A stretch of DNA of 50,979 nucleotides from Bacteroidia bacterium (GTDB taxonomy: Bacteria; Bacteroidota; Bacteroidia; Bacteroidales; UBA932), in contig JAUMVX010000014.1 in the NCBI GenBank assembly GCA_030529945.1, positions 1-50,979 on the forward strand, given 5' to 3'. Made by a program: the position numbers and the translations under genes. The notes under the pieces were generated by a model that was not told where the DNA came from, ran no database searches, and was given only the letters and a program-made list of their open reading frames with translations. Each line of letters opens with the position of its first letter. Within the stretch, counting starts at the first letter, position 1. Of the stretch, positions 1 to 10,055 are shown piece by piece.

Positions 1-45
1 ATGACGTAACGCAGGTCGGGCATGAAGGGTCAGCCGGTGCATCGA
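1..45 (-). repeat. Partial copy of dispersed intergenic repeat
   Basis: Read on the minus strand, positions 8-22 spell TGCCCGACCTGCGTT, identical to positions 44068-44082 in the repeat array near 44 kb. CATG, almost absent from the rest of the window, occurs here at 21-24 and in the array at 44089-44092. The element is cut by the window edge, so its full extent is unknown. Confidence 0.6.
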
Positions 46-57
46 GATGTGCAAAAT

Positions 58-88
58 TTTGCGGTATGCAGAATTTTCGTTAAATTTG
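58..88 (+). promoter_or_regulatory. gyrB promoter, Bacteroidota type
   Basis: TTTG at 58-61 and TAAATTTG at 81-88 are separated by 19 bases, matching the Bacteroidota sigma-factor consensus (TTTG, 19-21 bases, TAnnTTTG). Transcription would start near 95. The leader then holds a small bulged hairpin at 113-130 (GGAGT paired with ACTCC). Confidence 0.7.
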
Positions 89-106
89 TCCGATTTTGGA
101 GAATGA

Positions 107-2177
<2,071 letters not shown>

Positions 2178-2179
<2 letters not shown>

Positions 2180-2240
2180 TGAAAGCAAGATAGCTTGGTG
2201 ATAACGAATCACTTAGCAAAACAGCGGCCGGAAAGGCCGC
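2178..2240 (+). other. Palindromic element and hairpin after gyrB
   Basis: Two inverted repeats follow the gyrB stop. GTGAT and ATCAC flank AACGA around 2198-2212, inside a segment that starts AGTGA and ends GAATCACTT, resembling the elements around tig. GCGGCC (2224-2229) pairs with GGCCGC (2235-2240). No T-run follows either, so a terminator role is possible but not shown. Confidence 0.45.
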
Positions 2241-2281
2241 CAATGAAAAGACAATAAACGGATTTTAAATCACATAATGCA

Positions 2282-3544
2282 ATGTTGGACATTTTTGACA
2301 GAATAGCAAGAGATTCAGGCGGTCCTATCGGACAGTATTTCGAGCAGGGATTCGGATACTATATGTATCCACGTCTGGAAGGAGAACTCGGGCCTCATAT
2401 GACCTTTAACGGCACACCGGTACTGAACTGGTCGCTGAACAACTATCTCGGCCTCGCGAATCACCCCGAGGTGCGCAAGGCGGACGCGCAGGGCGCGGCT
2501 GACTGGGGGCTGGCCTATCCTATGGGAGCCAGAATGCTCTCCGGAAACACCCGTTATCACGAGCAGCTCGAACAGACCTTCGCCCGTTTCGAGAAGAAGG
2601 AGGACGCTTATCTGTTCAACTTCGGCTATCAGGGAATCGTCTCCACCATCGACGCCCTCACCGCCCGTCACGACGTGATTGTCTATGACGCGGAATGCCA
2701 CGCCTGCCTGCTGGACGGAATCCGTCTGCACATCGGCGAGAAATTCAAATACCGCCATAACAACATCGCCGACTGTGAAAAGGTGCTCGCACGCGCCTGC
2801 AAAATCGCCGAAGAGGGCCAGGGAGGAGTGCTGCTCATCACCGAGGGCGTATTCGGAATGACCGGCGCGATGGGCATCCTCGACCAGATCGCGGCCCTGA
2901 AGAAGAAATACAGCTTCCGCATAATGATCGACGATGCGCACGGCTTCGGCCTTCTCGGAGCGCACGGACGCGGAACTTCCGAGCAGCTGAACTGTATGGA
3001 CGACATAGACCTCTACATAGGTGCGTTCGCCAAGAGTATGGCTTCCATCGGCGGCTTCGTGGCGGGCCCTCACGCCATCATCAACTATCTGCGCGCCAAT
3101 ATGCGCAGCCAGATGTACGCCAAGAGCCTTCCTATGCCTCTGGTCATCGGCAATATGAAGCGTATGGAGATCATCGACTCTCCTGAAGGCGATGAGCTCC
3201 GCAAGAAATGCTGGACCATAACCCACGCCATCCAGAAGGGCTTCCGCGACGAGGGCTTCGACATCGGCGAGGCCGAGGCCTGCGTAACGCCTGTACACAT
3301 CAAGGGCGGAGTGGCTCAGGCCACTAAGATGGCTAAGGACCTGCGTGAGAACTACAGGATTTTCTGCTCGATGGTCATCTACCCTGTCATCCCTAAGGGA
3401 ATGATAATCTTCCGCATCGTCAGCACGGCCGCCCACACTATGGAAGACGTGGAATACACCCTCAACGCGTTCAAGGAAATCAAGGCCAAGCTCGATGCCG
3501 GAGCATACGACGGAGACGACATCGCGGCTATGACAGTGCAGTAG
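2282..3544 (+). CDS. Alpha-oxoamine synthase (serine palmitoyltransferase or cysteate acyltransferase type)
   Basis: PLP-dependent Claisen condensation enzyme of the AONS/KBL/SPT family, joining an amino acid to an acyl thioester with loss of CO2. The PLP-binding Asp-His pair is visible in IDDAHG (D217, D218, H220), and the Schiff-base lysine is probably K251 in AFAKSMASIGGF. The 420-residue length is normal. The N-terminus (NNYLGLANHPEVRKADAQGAADWG) and the SLPMP motif match a Bacteroidota subfamily distinct from the BT0870-type serine palmitoyltransferase, from my memory of both groups. Candidate products are 3-ketosphinganine (sphingolipids) or 3-ketocapnine (sulfonolipids); the sequence alone does not decide. 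A ketoreductase-like SDR starts one base after the stop codon, which supports lipid-base synthesis over biotin or heme precursor synthesis. Confidence 0.85.
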   Translation: MLDIFDRIARDSGGPIGQYFEQGFGYYMYPRLEGELGPHMTFNGTPVLNWSLNNYLGLANHPEVRKADAQGAADWGLAYPMGARMLSGNTRYHEQLEQTFARFEKKEDAYLFNFGYQGIVSTIDALTARHDVIVYDAECHACLLDGIRLHIGEKFKYRHNNIADCEKVLARACKIAEEGQGGVLLITEGVFGMTGAMGILDQIAALKKKYSFRIMIDDAHGFGLLGAHGRGTSEQLNCMDDIDLYIGAFAKSMASIGGFVAGPHAIINYLRANMRSQMYAKSLPMPLVIGNMKRMEIIDSPEGDELRKKCWTITHAIQKGFRDEGFDIGEAEACVTPVHIKGGVAQATKMAKDLRENYRIFCSMVIYPVIPKGMIIFRIVSTAAHTMEDVEYTLNAFKEIKAKLDAGAYDGDDIAAMTVQ

Positions 3545-3545
3545 T

Positions 3546-4364
3546 ATGGACGGGACTTGCTTTAAAGACAAGGTCATCATAATAACAGGAGCCAGCTCGG
3601 GTATAGGGTTGGCTTCTGCCCGTTTATTCGTCTCGTTCGGGGCGAGGGTGGTGATGGCCGCCAGAAGTCTGGACAAGCTGCAGTCTCTGGCGCAGTCTAT
3701 GGGCGATGCCGAGCATATTCTCTGCGTGAAGACCGACGTCAGCGTATTCGGAGACTGCCAGAATCTCATAGACAGGACCGTCGAGAAATGGGGGGGCATA
3801 GACATACTCGTGAACAATGCCGGACTCTCTATGCGCGCTATGTTCAAAGACCTGGACCTGAGCGTGATACACACCCTGATGGATGTGAACTTCTGGGGAA
3901 CGGTGAATTGCACGAAGTGCGCCTTGCCGCATCTGCTGAAGAGCAGGGGGTCTGTCGTAGGAGTGATCTCCATAGCCGGTTTTTCGGCACTCCCGGCTCG
4001 CACGGGCTATTCCGCTTCGAAATACGCGATACGCGGTTTCCTGGACACCATCCGCATCGAGCACCTCAAGGACGGACTTGGCGTGCTGGTGTTCGCTCCG
4101 GGCTACACCTCCTCGAACGTGCGCAACGCAGCGCTCACCGCGGACGGCAGCGCCCAGGGAGAGACGCCTTTGGACGAGGGCAAGCTGATGAGCGCGGAAG
4201 ACTGCGCCCTGCACCTCGCCAAGGCTCTGCGCAGACGCAGCTCCCAATGCATACTCACCCCTTTGGGACATCTGACCGTGTGGGCGCACAGGCTTTTCCC
4301 GCGCTTCACCGACAGGATGACTTACAAGTACATCGCCCGCGAGGCGAACAGCCCTTTCAAGTAA
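3546..4364 (+). CDS. Short-chain dehydrogenase/reductase, probable 3-keto lipid-base reductase
   Basis: Classical SDR of 272 residues. The Rossmann glycine motif TGASSGIG lies at residues 14-21, NNAG at 90-93, the catalytic serine is about S142, and YxxxK is Y155/K159 (YSASK). NADP(H) use is likely because an Arg-containing stretch (MAARS) follows the second beta strand. The start lies one base after the upstream stop, so the two genes are almost certainly co-transcribed and translationally coupled. Given that partner, the most economical role is reduction of the 3-keto product to sphinganine or capnine; this is inference from context. A hydrophobic C-terminal stretch near HLTVWAHRLFPRF may help membrane association. 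Confidence 0.85.
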   Translation: MDGTCFKDKVIIITGASSGIGLASARLFVSFGARVVMAARSLDKLQSLAQSMGDAEHILCVKTDVSVFGDCQNLIDRTVEKWGGIDILVNNAGLSMRAMFKDLDLSVIHTLMDVNFWGTVNCTKCALPHLLKSRGSVVGVISIAGFSALPARTGYSASKYAIRGFLDTIRIEHLKDGLGVLVFAPGYTSSNVRNAALTADGSAQGETPLDEGKLMSAEDCALHLAKALRRRSSQCILTPLGHLTVWAHRLFPRFTDRMTYKYIAREANSPFK

Positions 4365-4378
4365 TAATCTGAAAAGCT

Positions 4379-6448
4379 ATGAATGTCAGTCTGAAAGATA
4401 TCAAGTTCCCTTCCCGGCTCCCATTTCTGGTCCTGATGCTGATTTTTTTCGTCATCTTCCCGAGGACGGCGAAGTTCAACTACGACTACAAGAAAGGTTC
4501 TGCCTGGAAGTATGAGACCCTGCTGGCCCAGTTCGACTTCCCGATACTCAAGACGGATGAACAGATCTCCGAGGAGAAATCGAAGTCGGCCGGCGGCGTG
4601 ATTCCTTACTACAGATATTCCGAGGAGATCGTGAACAAGAATCTCAAGGCTGCCGGAAGCCTCTCGCTGGGGAGAGCCTCCGCCCTCAGACCGGCCATAG
4701 TCTCCACCATCAAGGATATATACAGCCACGGAGTGGTTTCCGACGAGGGAGTGAAGCTGAGCCGGAATTCCTCGGACGCTTCGAGGGAGGTGCTCTATGT
4801 CCAGAAGGACAAGCGCGCCTCGAAAGTACCCGTCTCCGAGGTTTACAAGCTCACCGACGCGAAGGCGAAGCTTCTCGCGGATATGTCCGGGACCTACAGG
4901 AGCTGGAATCTGGACTCCATCTTCCGCGCTAACAATGTCTATGACCTCATAGTTCCGAACCTTTTCTATGACAAGCAGACCACCGAGCTCGTGCACGACG
5001 AGTCCTCGCCGACCGTCTCTCCGACCTCGGGCTTCGTGAACGCGGGGCAGCTGATAGTCTCCAAGGATGAGATAGTCACAGCCGAGATAGAGCAGATTCT
5101 GGATTCGTATAAGGCCGAGTATGAGGCGACGATGGGCTATGACGGTCCGAAGTTCGTCTTCCTTGCCGGGAATTTCATCCTCGCTCTCGCCCTCGTCCTC
5201 ATCATCTTCTTCTGCATCTTCTTCACGAACGCCGCTCTGCTGGACGACCTGAACAGGCTGTGCTATCTGCTGTTCGTGGTGCTTTTCACCTGCGTGTCCA
5301 CGCTTCTGGTGAACAAGGCGAACCCTCAGTTCCTCTATATGGTTCCGTTCCCTCTGGCCGCCCTGTGGCTTCTGGGATTCATCCCGAAGAAGGTTCTGGT
5401 TCCGGTGTACATCACTTCGCTGATGCCGCTTATGATATTCGCACGGGACGGATACGTCCTTTTCGTGATGTTCCTGCTTGCAGGTCTGGCCGCCGGATAC
5501 GCCTTCAAATTCTTTAACCGCAGCTGGAGCCAGTTTCTGGTGTCATTGGTGATATTCGTTTCGCTTGTAGTTACTTACAGCGGCTTCTGTATGATAGAGG
5601 CCGTGAACGGAGACTACCTGAAGATCCTCGCCTTCCTCGCTCTCGCTTCGATCTTCTCGGTGGCCGGCTATCCTCTGGTCTTCCTCTTCGAGAAGCTTTT
5701 CAACCTGCTCTCCACTTCGCGCCTCAAGGACCTGGCGGAGACTGACCAGCCGCTGCTGCAGGAGCTCTTCGAGAAGGCCCCGGGAACCTATGACCACTCC
5801 CTGAAACTGAAGAATATGGTAGAGCTGGTGGGACAGAAAATCGGCGGCAGCCTGAATGTGAACCTGCTGCGCGCCGGAGCCCTCTATCACGATGTCGGAA
5901 AGATGAAGAATCCTCTGTGCTTCACGGAGAACTCGAAGCTGGCCACGGGATCCGACAGGGACGATTATCACGCCGGGAAAACCCCGCTGGAGAGCGCCAG
6001 GGACATTATAGAACACGTACCGGCAGGGCTTGAGATAGCCGCCGCACATAAGCTGCCCAAGGAACTGCGCGACTTCATAGCCACTCATCACGGGACGAGT
6101 TACTGTTCCTTCTACATCAAGCATCTGAACGAGGGCGGAGACCCTTCGCTGAAGGAGTCCTTCTGCTACGGCGGGCCGAAACCTTTCACCAGGGAACAGG
6201 CTATCCTGATGGTCTGCGACTCCGTGGAGGCCGCATCCCGCTCCCTTAAATCCACGACTCCGGAGGCCTGCCGGCAGCTGGTGGAGAAAATTGTTACCTC
6301 GAAAATGGAACAGGGGCAGTTCGACGATGCGAACATCACGGTCAAGGACCTGAACACGATGAAGAAAGTGCTTGTGGAGTACCTGCCGTCCGTGAATCAC
6401 GAAAGAGTCGCATATCCGGACAGGAAACCCGGCAGAAAGGCCAGGTAA
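4379..6448 (+). CDS. 7TM-HD family phosphohydrolase (PgpH-like)
   Basis: Membrane protein of 689 residues with the layout of the 7TM receptor-HD family: one N-terminal membrane segment (FLVLMLIFFVIF), an extracytoplasmic domain to about residue 255, a block of seven membrane helices (about 260-450), then a cytoplasmic HD phosphohydrolase domain. The metal-binding HD pair is H504-D505 (LYHDVGK), followed by an ATHHGTSY motif. Characterised relatives such as Listeria PgpH hydrolyse cyclic di-AMP, so a cyclic dinucleotide phosphodiesterase role is likely but not proven here. It begins 14 bases after the SDR, so it may share that transcript. Confidence 0.88.
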   Translation: MNVSLKDIKFPSRLPFLVLMLIFFVIFPRTAKFNYDYKKGSAWKYETLLAQFDFPILKTDEQISEEKSKSAGGVIPYYRYSEEIVNKNLKAAGSLSLGRASALRPAIVSTIKDIYSHGVVSDEGVKLSRNSSDASREVLYVQKDKRASKVPVSEVYKLTDAKAKLLADMSGTYRSWNLDSIFRANNVYDLIVPNLFYDKQTTELVHDESSPTVSPTSGFVNAGQLIVSKDEIVTAEIEQILDSYKAEYEATMGYDGPKFVFLAGNFILALALVLIIFFCIFFTNAALLDDLNRLCYLLFVVLFTCVSTLLVNKANPQFLYMVPFPLAALWLLGFIPKKVLVPVYITSLMPLMIFARDGYVLFVMFLLAGLAAGYAFKFFNRSWSQFLVSLVIFVSLVVTYSGFCMIEAVNGDYLKILAFLALASIFSVAGYPLVFLFEKLFNLLSTSRLKDLAETDQPLLQELFEKAPGTYDHSLKLKNMVELVGQKIGGSLNVNLLRAGALYHDVGKMKNPLCFTENSKLATGSDRDDYHAGKTPLESARDIIEHVPAGLEIAAAHKLPKELRDFIATHHGTSYCSFYIKHLNEGGDPSLKESFCYGGPKPFTREQAILMVCDSVEAASRSLKSTTPEACRQLVEKIVTSKMEQGQFDDANITVKDLNTMKKVLVEYLPSVNHERVAYPDRKPGRKAR

Positions 6449-6473
6449 TGCGAAAAAATAAACGGAAAATCAC

Positions 6474-6481
6474 TATATTTG
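6474..6481 (+). promoter_or_regulatory. tig promoter -7 box
   Basis: TATATTTG is an exact match to TAnnTTTG, 25 bases after the preceding stop codon. No good TTTG element is visible about 20 bases upstream. If used, it gives a leader of about 150 bases before tig. Confidence 0.5.
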
Positions 6482-6602
6482 CGCCCCGTCCGTCACAGCG
6501 GTGAAGCTGCCGGGGCGGGGGACTCCGGAAGAGAACCCGGAGGAAAAGGTGTTTAGTGATGATGAAAGAATAAGTTGGTAAGTTATTCTTTAGGAATCGT
6601 TG
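6482..6602 (+). other. Structured 5' leader of tig
   Basis: Three inverted repeats in a row. CGCCCCG (6482-6488) pairs with CGGGGCG (6511-6517) and encloses CAGC/GCTG (6496-6499, 6506-6509). CTCCGG (6523-6528) pairs with CCGGAG (6537-6542). AAAGAATAA (6565-6573) pairs perfectly with TTATTCTTT (6583-6591) inside an AGTGATGATGAAA element. The first two stems are G+C rich and would be stable in RNA. I do not recognise a known riboswitch class. Confidence 0.5.
6555..6602 (+). repeat. AGTGATGATGAAA palindromic element, copy A
   Basis: The core AGTGATGATGAAA is at 6555-6567, followed by a perfect 9-bp stem (6565-6573 with 6583-6591) and GGAATCGTT. The same layout recurs at 7961-8004, and the core recurs at 44181-44193. 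Confidence 0.6.
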
Positions 6603-6636
6603 AAAACAGCTTCAGATAATAAAGACAAAACAGAAT

Positions 6637-7953
6637 ATGAAAGTAGAAAAGAACCAGATTGATGCTCTGAACATAGAGCTCACCATCACAGCCGGGAGCG
6701 AGGATTACTCTCCCGTAATGAAGAAAAAGCTGAACGAGCGCCGCAGAAACGCGGAAATCCGTGGCTTCAGAAAGGGCAACGCCCCTATGGCCTTCATCGA
6801 GAAGATATATGGCGAGCAGTGCCTCTTCGACGCCGTGAACGACATAATCTCGGAGCAGCTCGGCAAATTCATAGAGGATAACGCCCTCAAGACCATAGGC
6901 GAGCCTCTCGCCTCCGAGAACCAGCCGGAGAACGACTGGAAGGCCGGCAGCGAATTCGTGTTCAAGTTCGACCTCGGTCTCGCTCCCGAGATAGCTCTCG
7001 AACTCGGCAAGGAGGACAAGGTGACAAGATACGACATCAAGACCACCCCTGAAGCCGAGGCCGAGTTGAAGAAGGCCCTGCTTATGCAGTACGGCCGTCT
7101 CGGCGAAGTGGAGAAGCCGGGCGATGAGTCCTATCTCTATGTGGACCTCAGCAATGAGCAGAAGAGTGTCGAGAACACCTTCATCTCTATGCGCGACGTA
7201 TCCGAGTCTATGAAGCCCGCGCTTCTCGGAGTCAAGGCCGGCGACAAGCTGGACGTAAACGTGAACGAGCTTCTGGAGCGTGAGGGCGACCGCGCCACTC
7301 TGCTCAGAGTGAAGAAGGAAGAACTCGCGGAGATTAATCCCGTATTCTCCGCCACGGTAGTGAACATAAAGGACTATCTGCCTGCCGAACTCTGCCAGGA
7401 GACTTACGACACCATCTTCGGCGAGGGCAAGGTCAGCGACGAAGCCGCTTTCGACAAGGCCGTTTCCGAGCGTCTCGCTGAGAATTACAGCCGGGAGTCC
7501 GACATCCGTCTCGGACAGGACATCCGCAAATACGTGACCGAGAAGGCCGCCGTCGCCCTCCCTGAGGCTTTCCTGAAGAGATGGCTCTTCAGCATCAACA
7601 AGGAGAAGTTCACTATGGAGCAGATCGAGAAGGAATTCCCGGCCTTCCTGGAGGACTACAGATGGCAGATGATCTGCGACCATCTTATGAAAGCTTACGA
7701 AATCAAGGTCACTTCGGAGGAAATTAAAGAGTCCGCCCGTGAATATGTCGCTTACCAGTACGCTATGTACGGAATGCAGAACATTCCGGGTGACATCATA
7801 AACAGCCAGGTGGACAATATGTTGCGTGACCAGCAGCAGGTTCAGAGAATATACGAGGGCGTCGAGAACCGGAAGGTGATCGCGGCGGTGCGCGAAAGAA
7901 TCACTCTTTCGGGCAAGTCCATCTCCCTCGAGAAATTCAGAGAGCTCAAGTAA
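6637..7953 (+). CDS. tig: Trigger factor (ribosome-associated chaperone)
   Basis: Chaperone that binds the ribosome at the peptide exit tunnel and shields nascent chains. The ribosome-binding signature appears as RGFRKGNAP near residue 42, equivalent to the GFRxGxxP motif of trigger factors. Length (438 residues) is normal for Bacteroidota, whose central peptidyl-prolyl isomerase domain is very divergent, as it is here. The C-terminal half is helical and charged, as expected for the chaperone arms. Position immediately before clpP and clpX is the classic tig-clpP-clpX order and supports the call. An apparent terminator separates it from clpP, so the downstream genes may be partly uncoupled. 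Confidence 0.93.
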   Translation: MKVEKNQIDALNIELTITAGSEDYSPVMKKKLNERRRNAEIRGFRKGNAPMAFIEKIYGEQCLFDAVNDIISEQLGKFIEDNALKTIGEPLASENQPENDWKAGSEFVFKFDLGLAPEIALELGKEDKVTRYDIKTTPEAEAELKKALLMQYGRLGEVEKPGDESYLYVDLSNEQKSVENTFISMRDVSESMKPALLGVKAGDKLDVNVNELLEREGDRATLLRVKKEELAEINPVFSATVVNIKDYLPAELCQETYDTIFGEGKVSDEAAFDKAVSERLAENYSRESDIRLGQDIRKYVTEKAAVALPEAFLKRWLFSINKEKFTMEQIEKEFPAFLEDYRWQMICDHLMKAYEIKVTSEEIKESAREYVAYQYAMYGMQNIPGDIINSQVDNMLRDQQQVQRIYEGVENRKVIAAVRERITLSGKSISLEKFRELK

Positions 7954-7960
7954 TCGTTTC

Positions 7961-8004
7961 AGTGATGATGAAAAACTAACCAAGTTATTTTTCAGGAATC
8001 ACTT
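7961..8004 (+). repeat. AGTGATGATGAAA palindromic element, copy B
   Basis: It begins eight bases after the tig stop. The core is at 7961-7973. The outer arms AGTGAT (7961-7966) and ATCACT (7998-8003) are complementary, and inside them GAAAAA (7970-7975) pairs with TTTTTC (7988-7993). Together they form an interrupted hairpin of about 44 bases. Confidence 0.6.
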
Positions 8005-8061
8005 ATCACTAACAGAAGTACAGGATTACTGGACAGATTCTAAATATACCGGCTAAAATTC

Positions 8062-8097
8062 AGGTCAGAATTGCCCCGGTGCAGTTCTGACCTTTTT
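8062..8097 (+). terminator. Intrinsic terminator or attenuator between tig and clpP
   Basis: AGGTCAGAA (8062-8070) pairs perfectly with TTCTGACCT (8085-8093), and the T-run continues to 8097. It ends only 14 bases before the clpP start, leaving no room for a promoter between terminator and gene. It could end tig transcripts or act as an attenuator for clpPX. Confidence 0.75.
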
Positions 8098-8111
8098 CAT
8101 TACCACTTATT

Positions 8112-8789
8112 ATGATGGACAAAAGCGAATTCGAAAGATACGCCAGACTGGACCGGCGCATAAGTTCCACAGCTCTGCAGCGTTACGAGTTGGCGCACGA
8201 CTCCTACATAAACCCCACCATCATCGAGGAGCGCAAGCTGAACGTCGCATCTATGGATGTGTTCAGCCGCCTTATGATGGACCGCATCATCTTTCTGGGG
8301 GTTCCCATCGACGACGATGTGGCGAACATAATCCAGGCCCAGCTCCTTTTTCTCGCCTCCACTGACAGCAAGGCGGACATCTCTCTCTATCTGAACACGC
8401 CGGGCGGACAGGTCTCCAGCGGACTCGGCATCTATGACACTATGCAGATCATAGAGCCGGATGTGGCCACGATCTGCACCGGGATGGCGGCCTCTATGGG
8501 AGCGGTCCTGCTCTGCGCGGGCGAAAAGGGAAAGCGCAGCGCCCTTCCGCACTCCAGAGTGCTGATTCATCAGCCGCTGGGAGGCACCAGGGGGCAGGCG
8601 AGCGATATCCTCATAGCCGCCAAGGAGATAGAGAAGACGCGCGCCGAGCTCGTCAGCATCATCTCCGAACATACCGGCCAGCCTTACGGGAAAGTGTTCG
8701 CGGATGCGGACAGGGATTTCTGGATGACATCTCAGGAGGCTCTGGAATATGGTATGGTGGATGAGATTCTCAAGAAAAGGAATAAATAA
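8112..8789 (+). CDS. clpP: ATP-dependent Clp protease proteolytic subunit
   Basis: Serine protease that forms the double-heptamer chamber of the ClpXP machine and degrades unfolded and tagged proteins. The catalytic triad is visible: S128 in GMAASMG, H153 in RVLIHQP, D202 in DADRDFWM. The glycine-rich substrate strand NTPGGQVSSGLGIYD is intact. Its 225 residues are slightly longer than the approximately 195-residue mature enzyme because of an N-terminal region of about 30 residues. ATG 8112 and ATG 8115 are adjacent; either could start. The stop codon overlaps the clpX start (TAATG), so the two are translationally coupled. A strong terminator-like hairpin lies just upstream. Confidence 0.96.
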   Translation: MMDKSEFERYARLDRRISSTALQRYELAHDSYINPTIIEERKLNVASMDVFSRLMMDRIIFLGVPIDDDVANIIQAQLLFLASTDSKADISLYLNTPGGQVSSGLGIYDTMQIIEPDVATICTGMAASMGAVLLCAGEKGKRSALPHSRVLIHQPLGGTRGQASDILIAAKEIEKTRAELVSIISEHTGQPYGKVFADADRDFWMTSQEALEYGMVDEILKKRNK

Positions 8790-10009
8790 TGGCAGGAAAA
8801 AAACAAGGGAACCGCTGCTGTATGTGCGGCCGCACTGAACGCGAGGTGCTGCTTATGCTCAGCGGTATCGACGGCTTCATCTGCAGCGACTGCATCCATC
8901 TCGCGGCCGAGTATCTGGACGAGATGGACAGCGGGAAACGCAGCGCGTCCCAGGGGAAGAAGCTGGATATTTCGGTAAAGCCTAAGGACATAAAGGCGTA
9001 CCTGGACCAGTATGTGATAGGGCAGGACAGGGCGAAGAAACTGCTCGCCGTGGCCGTCTATAACCACTACAAACGCATTAACCACAATCTCGTGGAAAAG
9101 CCGGACGACGGAGTGGAGCTTGAGAAGTCGAACATACTGATGGTAGGCCCTACCGGAACAGGCAAGACTCTGATGGCCAGAAGTATAGCCAAGTTCCTCG
9201 ATGTACCTTTCACCATCGTCGACGCTACCGTGCTCACCGAGGCAGGTTATGTGGGCGAGGATGTGGAGAGCATTCTCACTCGCCTGCTCCAGGAGGCTGA
9301 CTACGATGTGGTCAAGGCGGAGAGGGGAATAGTCTTCATCGACGAGATAGACAAGGTGGCGCGCAAGAGCGACAACCCGTCCATCACCCGCGACGTCTCC
9401 GGCGAGGGCGTGCAGCAGGCTATGCTCAAGCTTCTCGAAGGCAATGTGGTGAATGTCCCTCCGAAAGGAGGCCGCAAGCATCCCGAGCAGGATTTCGTGC
9501 ACGTGAACACCCAGAATATCCTCTTCATCTGCGGCGGAGCCTTCGAGGGCATCGAAAGGCGTATCGCCCAGAGGCTCAATACTCAGATAATCGGCTTCGG
9601 AGCCGCCGAGAAGCAGGTGGTGGACAAGGAGAATCTCCTCCAGTACGTCTCCGCCGAAGACCTTCGCGCCTACGGACTCATCCCCGAGATCATCGGCCGC
9701 CTGCCGGTCATCACCTATCTGGACCAGCTCGACCGCGAAGCCCTCAAGCGCATACTCTCCGAGCCCAAGAACGCGATACTCAAGCAGTACGCCAAGATTT
9801 TCGAACTTGACGGCAAGAAGCTCGAAATCGACCCCGAGGTACTCGACCTCATCGTGGACACTTCCATCAGGAACAAGATGGGCGCACGCGGCCTGCGTGC
9901 CATCTGCGAGAAGCTGATGAGCGACGCGATGTACGACGCGCCCTCCTCGCGGAGCAGAACCTTCCACCTCACGCTCGACTACGCGAAATCCAAGATTCAG
10001 AATCAATGA
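8789..10009 (+). CDS. clpX: ATP-dependent Clp protease ATPase subunit ClpX
   Basis: AAA+ unfoldase that recognises substrates and feeds them to ClpP. The N-terminal zinc-binding domain has C10/C13 and C32/C35. Walker A GPTGTGKT is at residues 120-127, Walker B IVFIDEID at 181-188, and the sensor and pore regions follow ([27 protein letters not shown]). NKMGARGLR is the conserved sensor-2 region. The 406-residue length is normal. Its start codon overlaps the clpP stop, and an intrinsic terminator follows directly, so clpP-clpX ends here. Confidence 0.97.
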   Translation: MAGKKQGNRCCMCGRTEREVLLMLSGIDGFICSDCIHLAAEYLDEMDSGKRSASQGKKLDISVKPKDIKAYLDQYVIGQDRAKKLLAVAVYNHYKRINHNLVEKPDDGVELEKSNILMVGPTGTGKTLMARSIAKFLDVPFTIVDATVLTEAGYVGEDVESILTRLLQEADYDVVKAERGIVFIDEIDKVARKSDNPSITRDVSGEGVQQAMLKLLEGNVVNVPPKGGRKHPEQDFVHVNTQNILFICGGAFEGIERRIAQRLNTQIIGFGAAEKQVVDKENLLQYVSAEDLRAYGLIPEIIGRLPVITYLDQLDREALKRILSEPKNAILKQYAKIFELDGKKLEIDPEVLDLIVDTSIRNKMGARGLRAICEKLMSDAMYDAPSSRSRTFHLTLDYAKSKIQNQ

Positions 10010-10017
10010 AAACTTGA

Positions 10018-10053
10018 TTGGACGCTGCGGGAGGCCGCAGCGTCCAATTTTTT
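10018..10053. terminator. Intrinsic terminator between clpX and the convergent RluA gene
   Basis: A perfect 13-bp stem, 10018-10030 with 10035-10047, loop GAGG, then six T. It lies between convergent genes. The arm begins TTGGACG and ends CGTCCAA, the same outer arm as the terminator at 19131-19160. Confidence 0.92.
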
Positions 10054-10055
10054 AT

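Noticed and set aside
2315-4003. 562-codon open frame on the minus strand opposite the alpha-oxoamine synthase and SDR
   Set aside because: It lies antisense to two well-supported genes; its predicted protein shows no family motif and is explained by high third-position G+C.
8732-10006. 424-codon minus-strand frame opposite clpX
   Set aside because: Shadow of clpX; composition and lack of motifs indicate non-coding.
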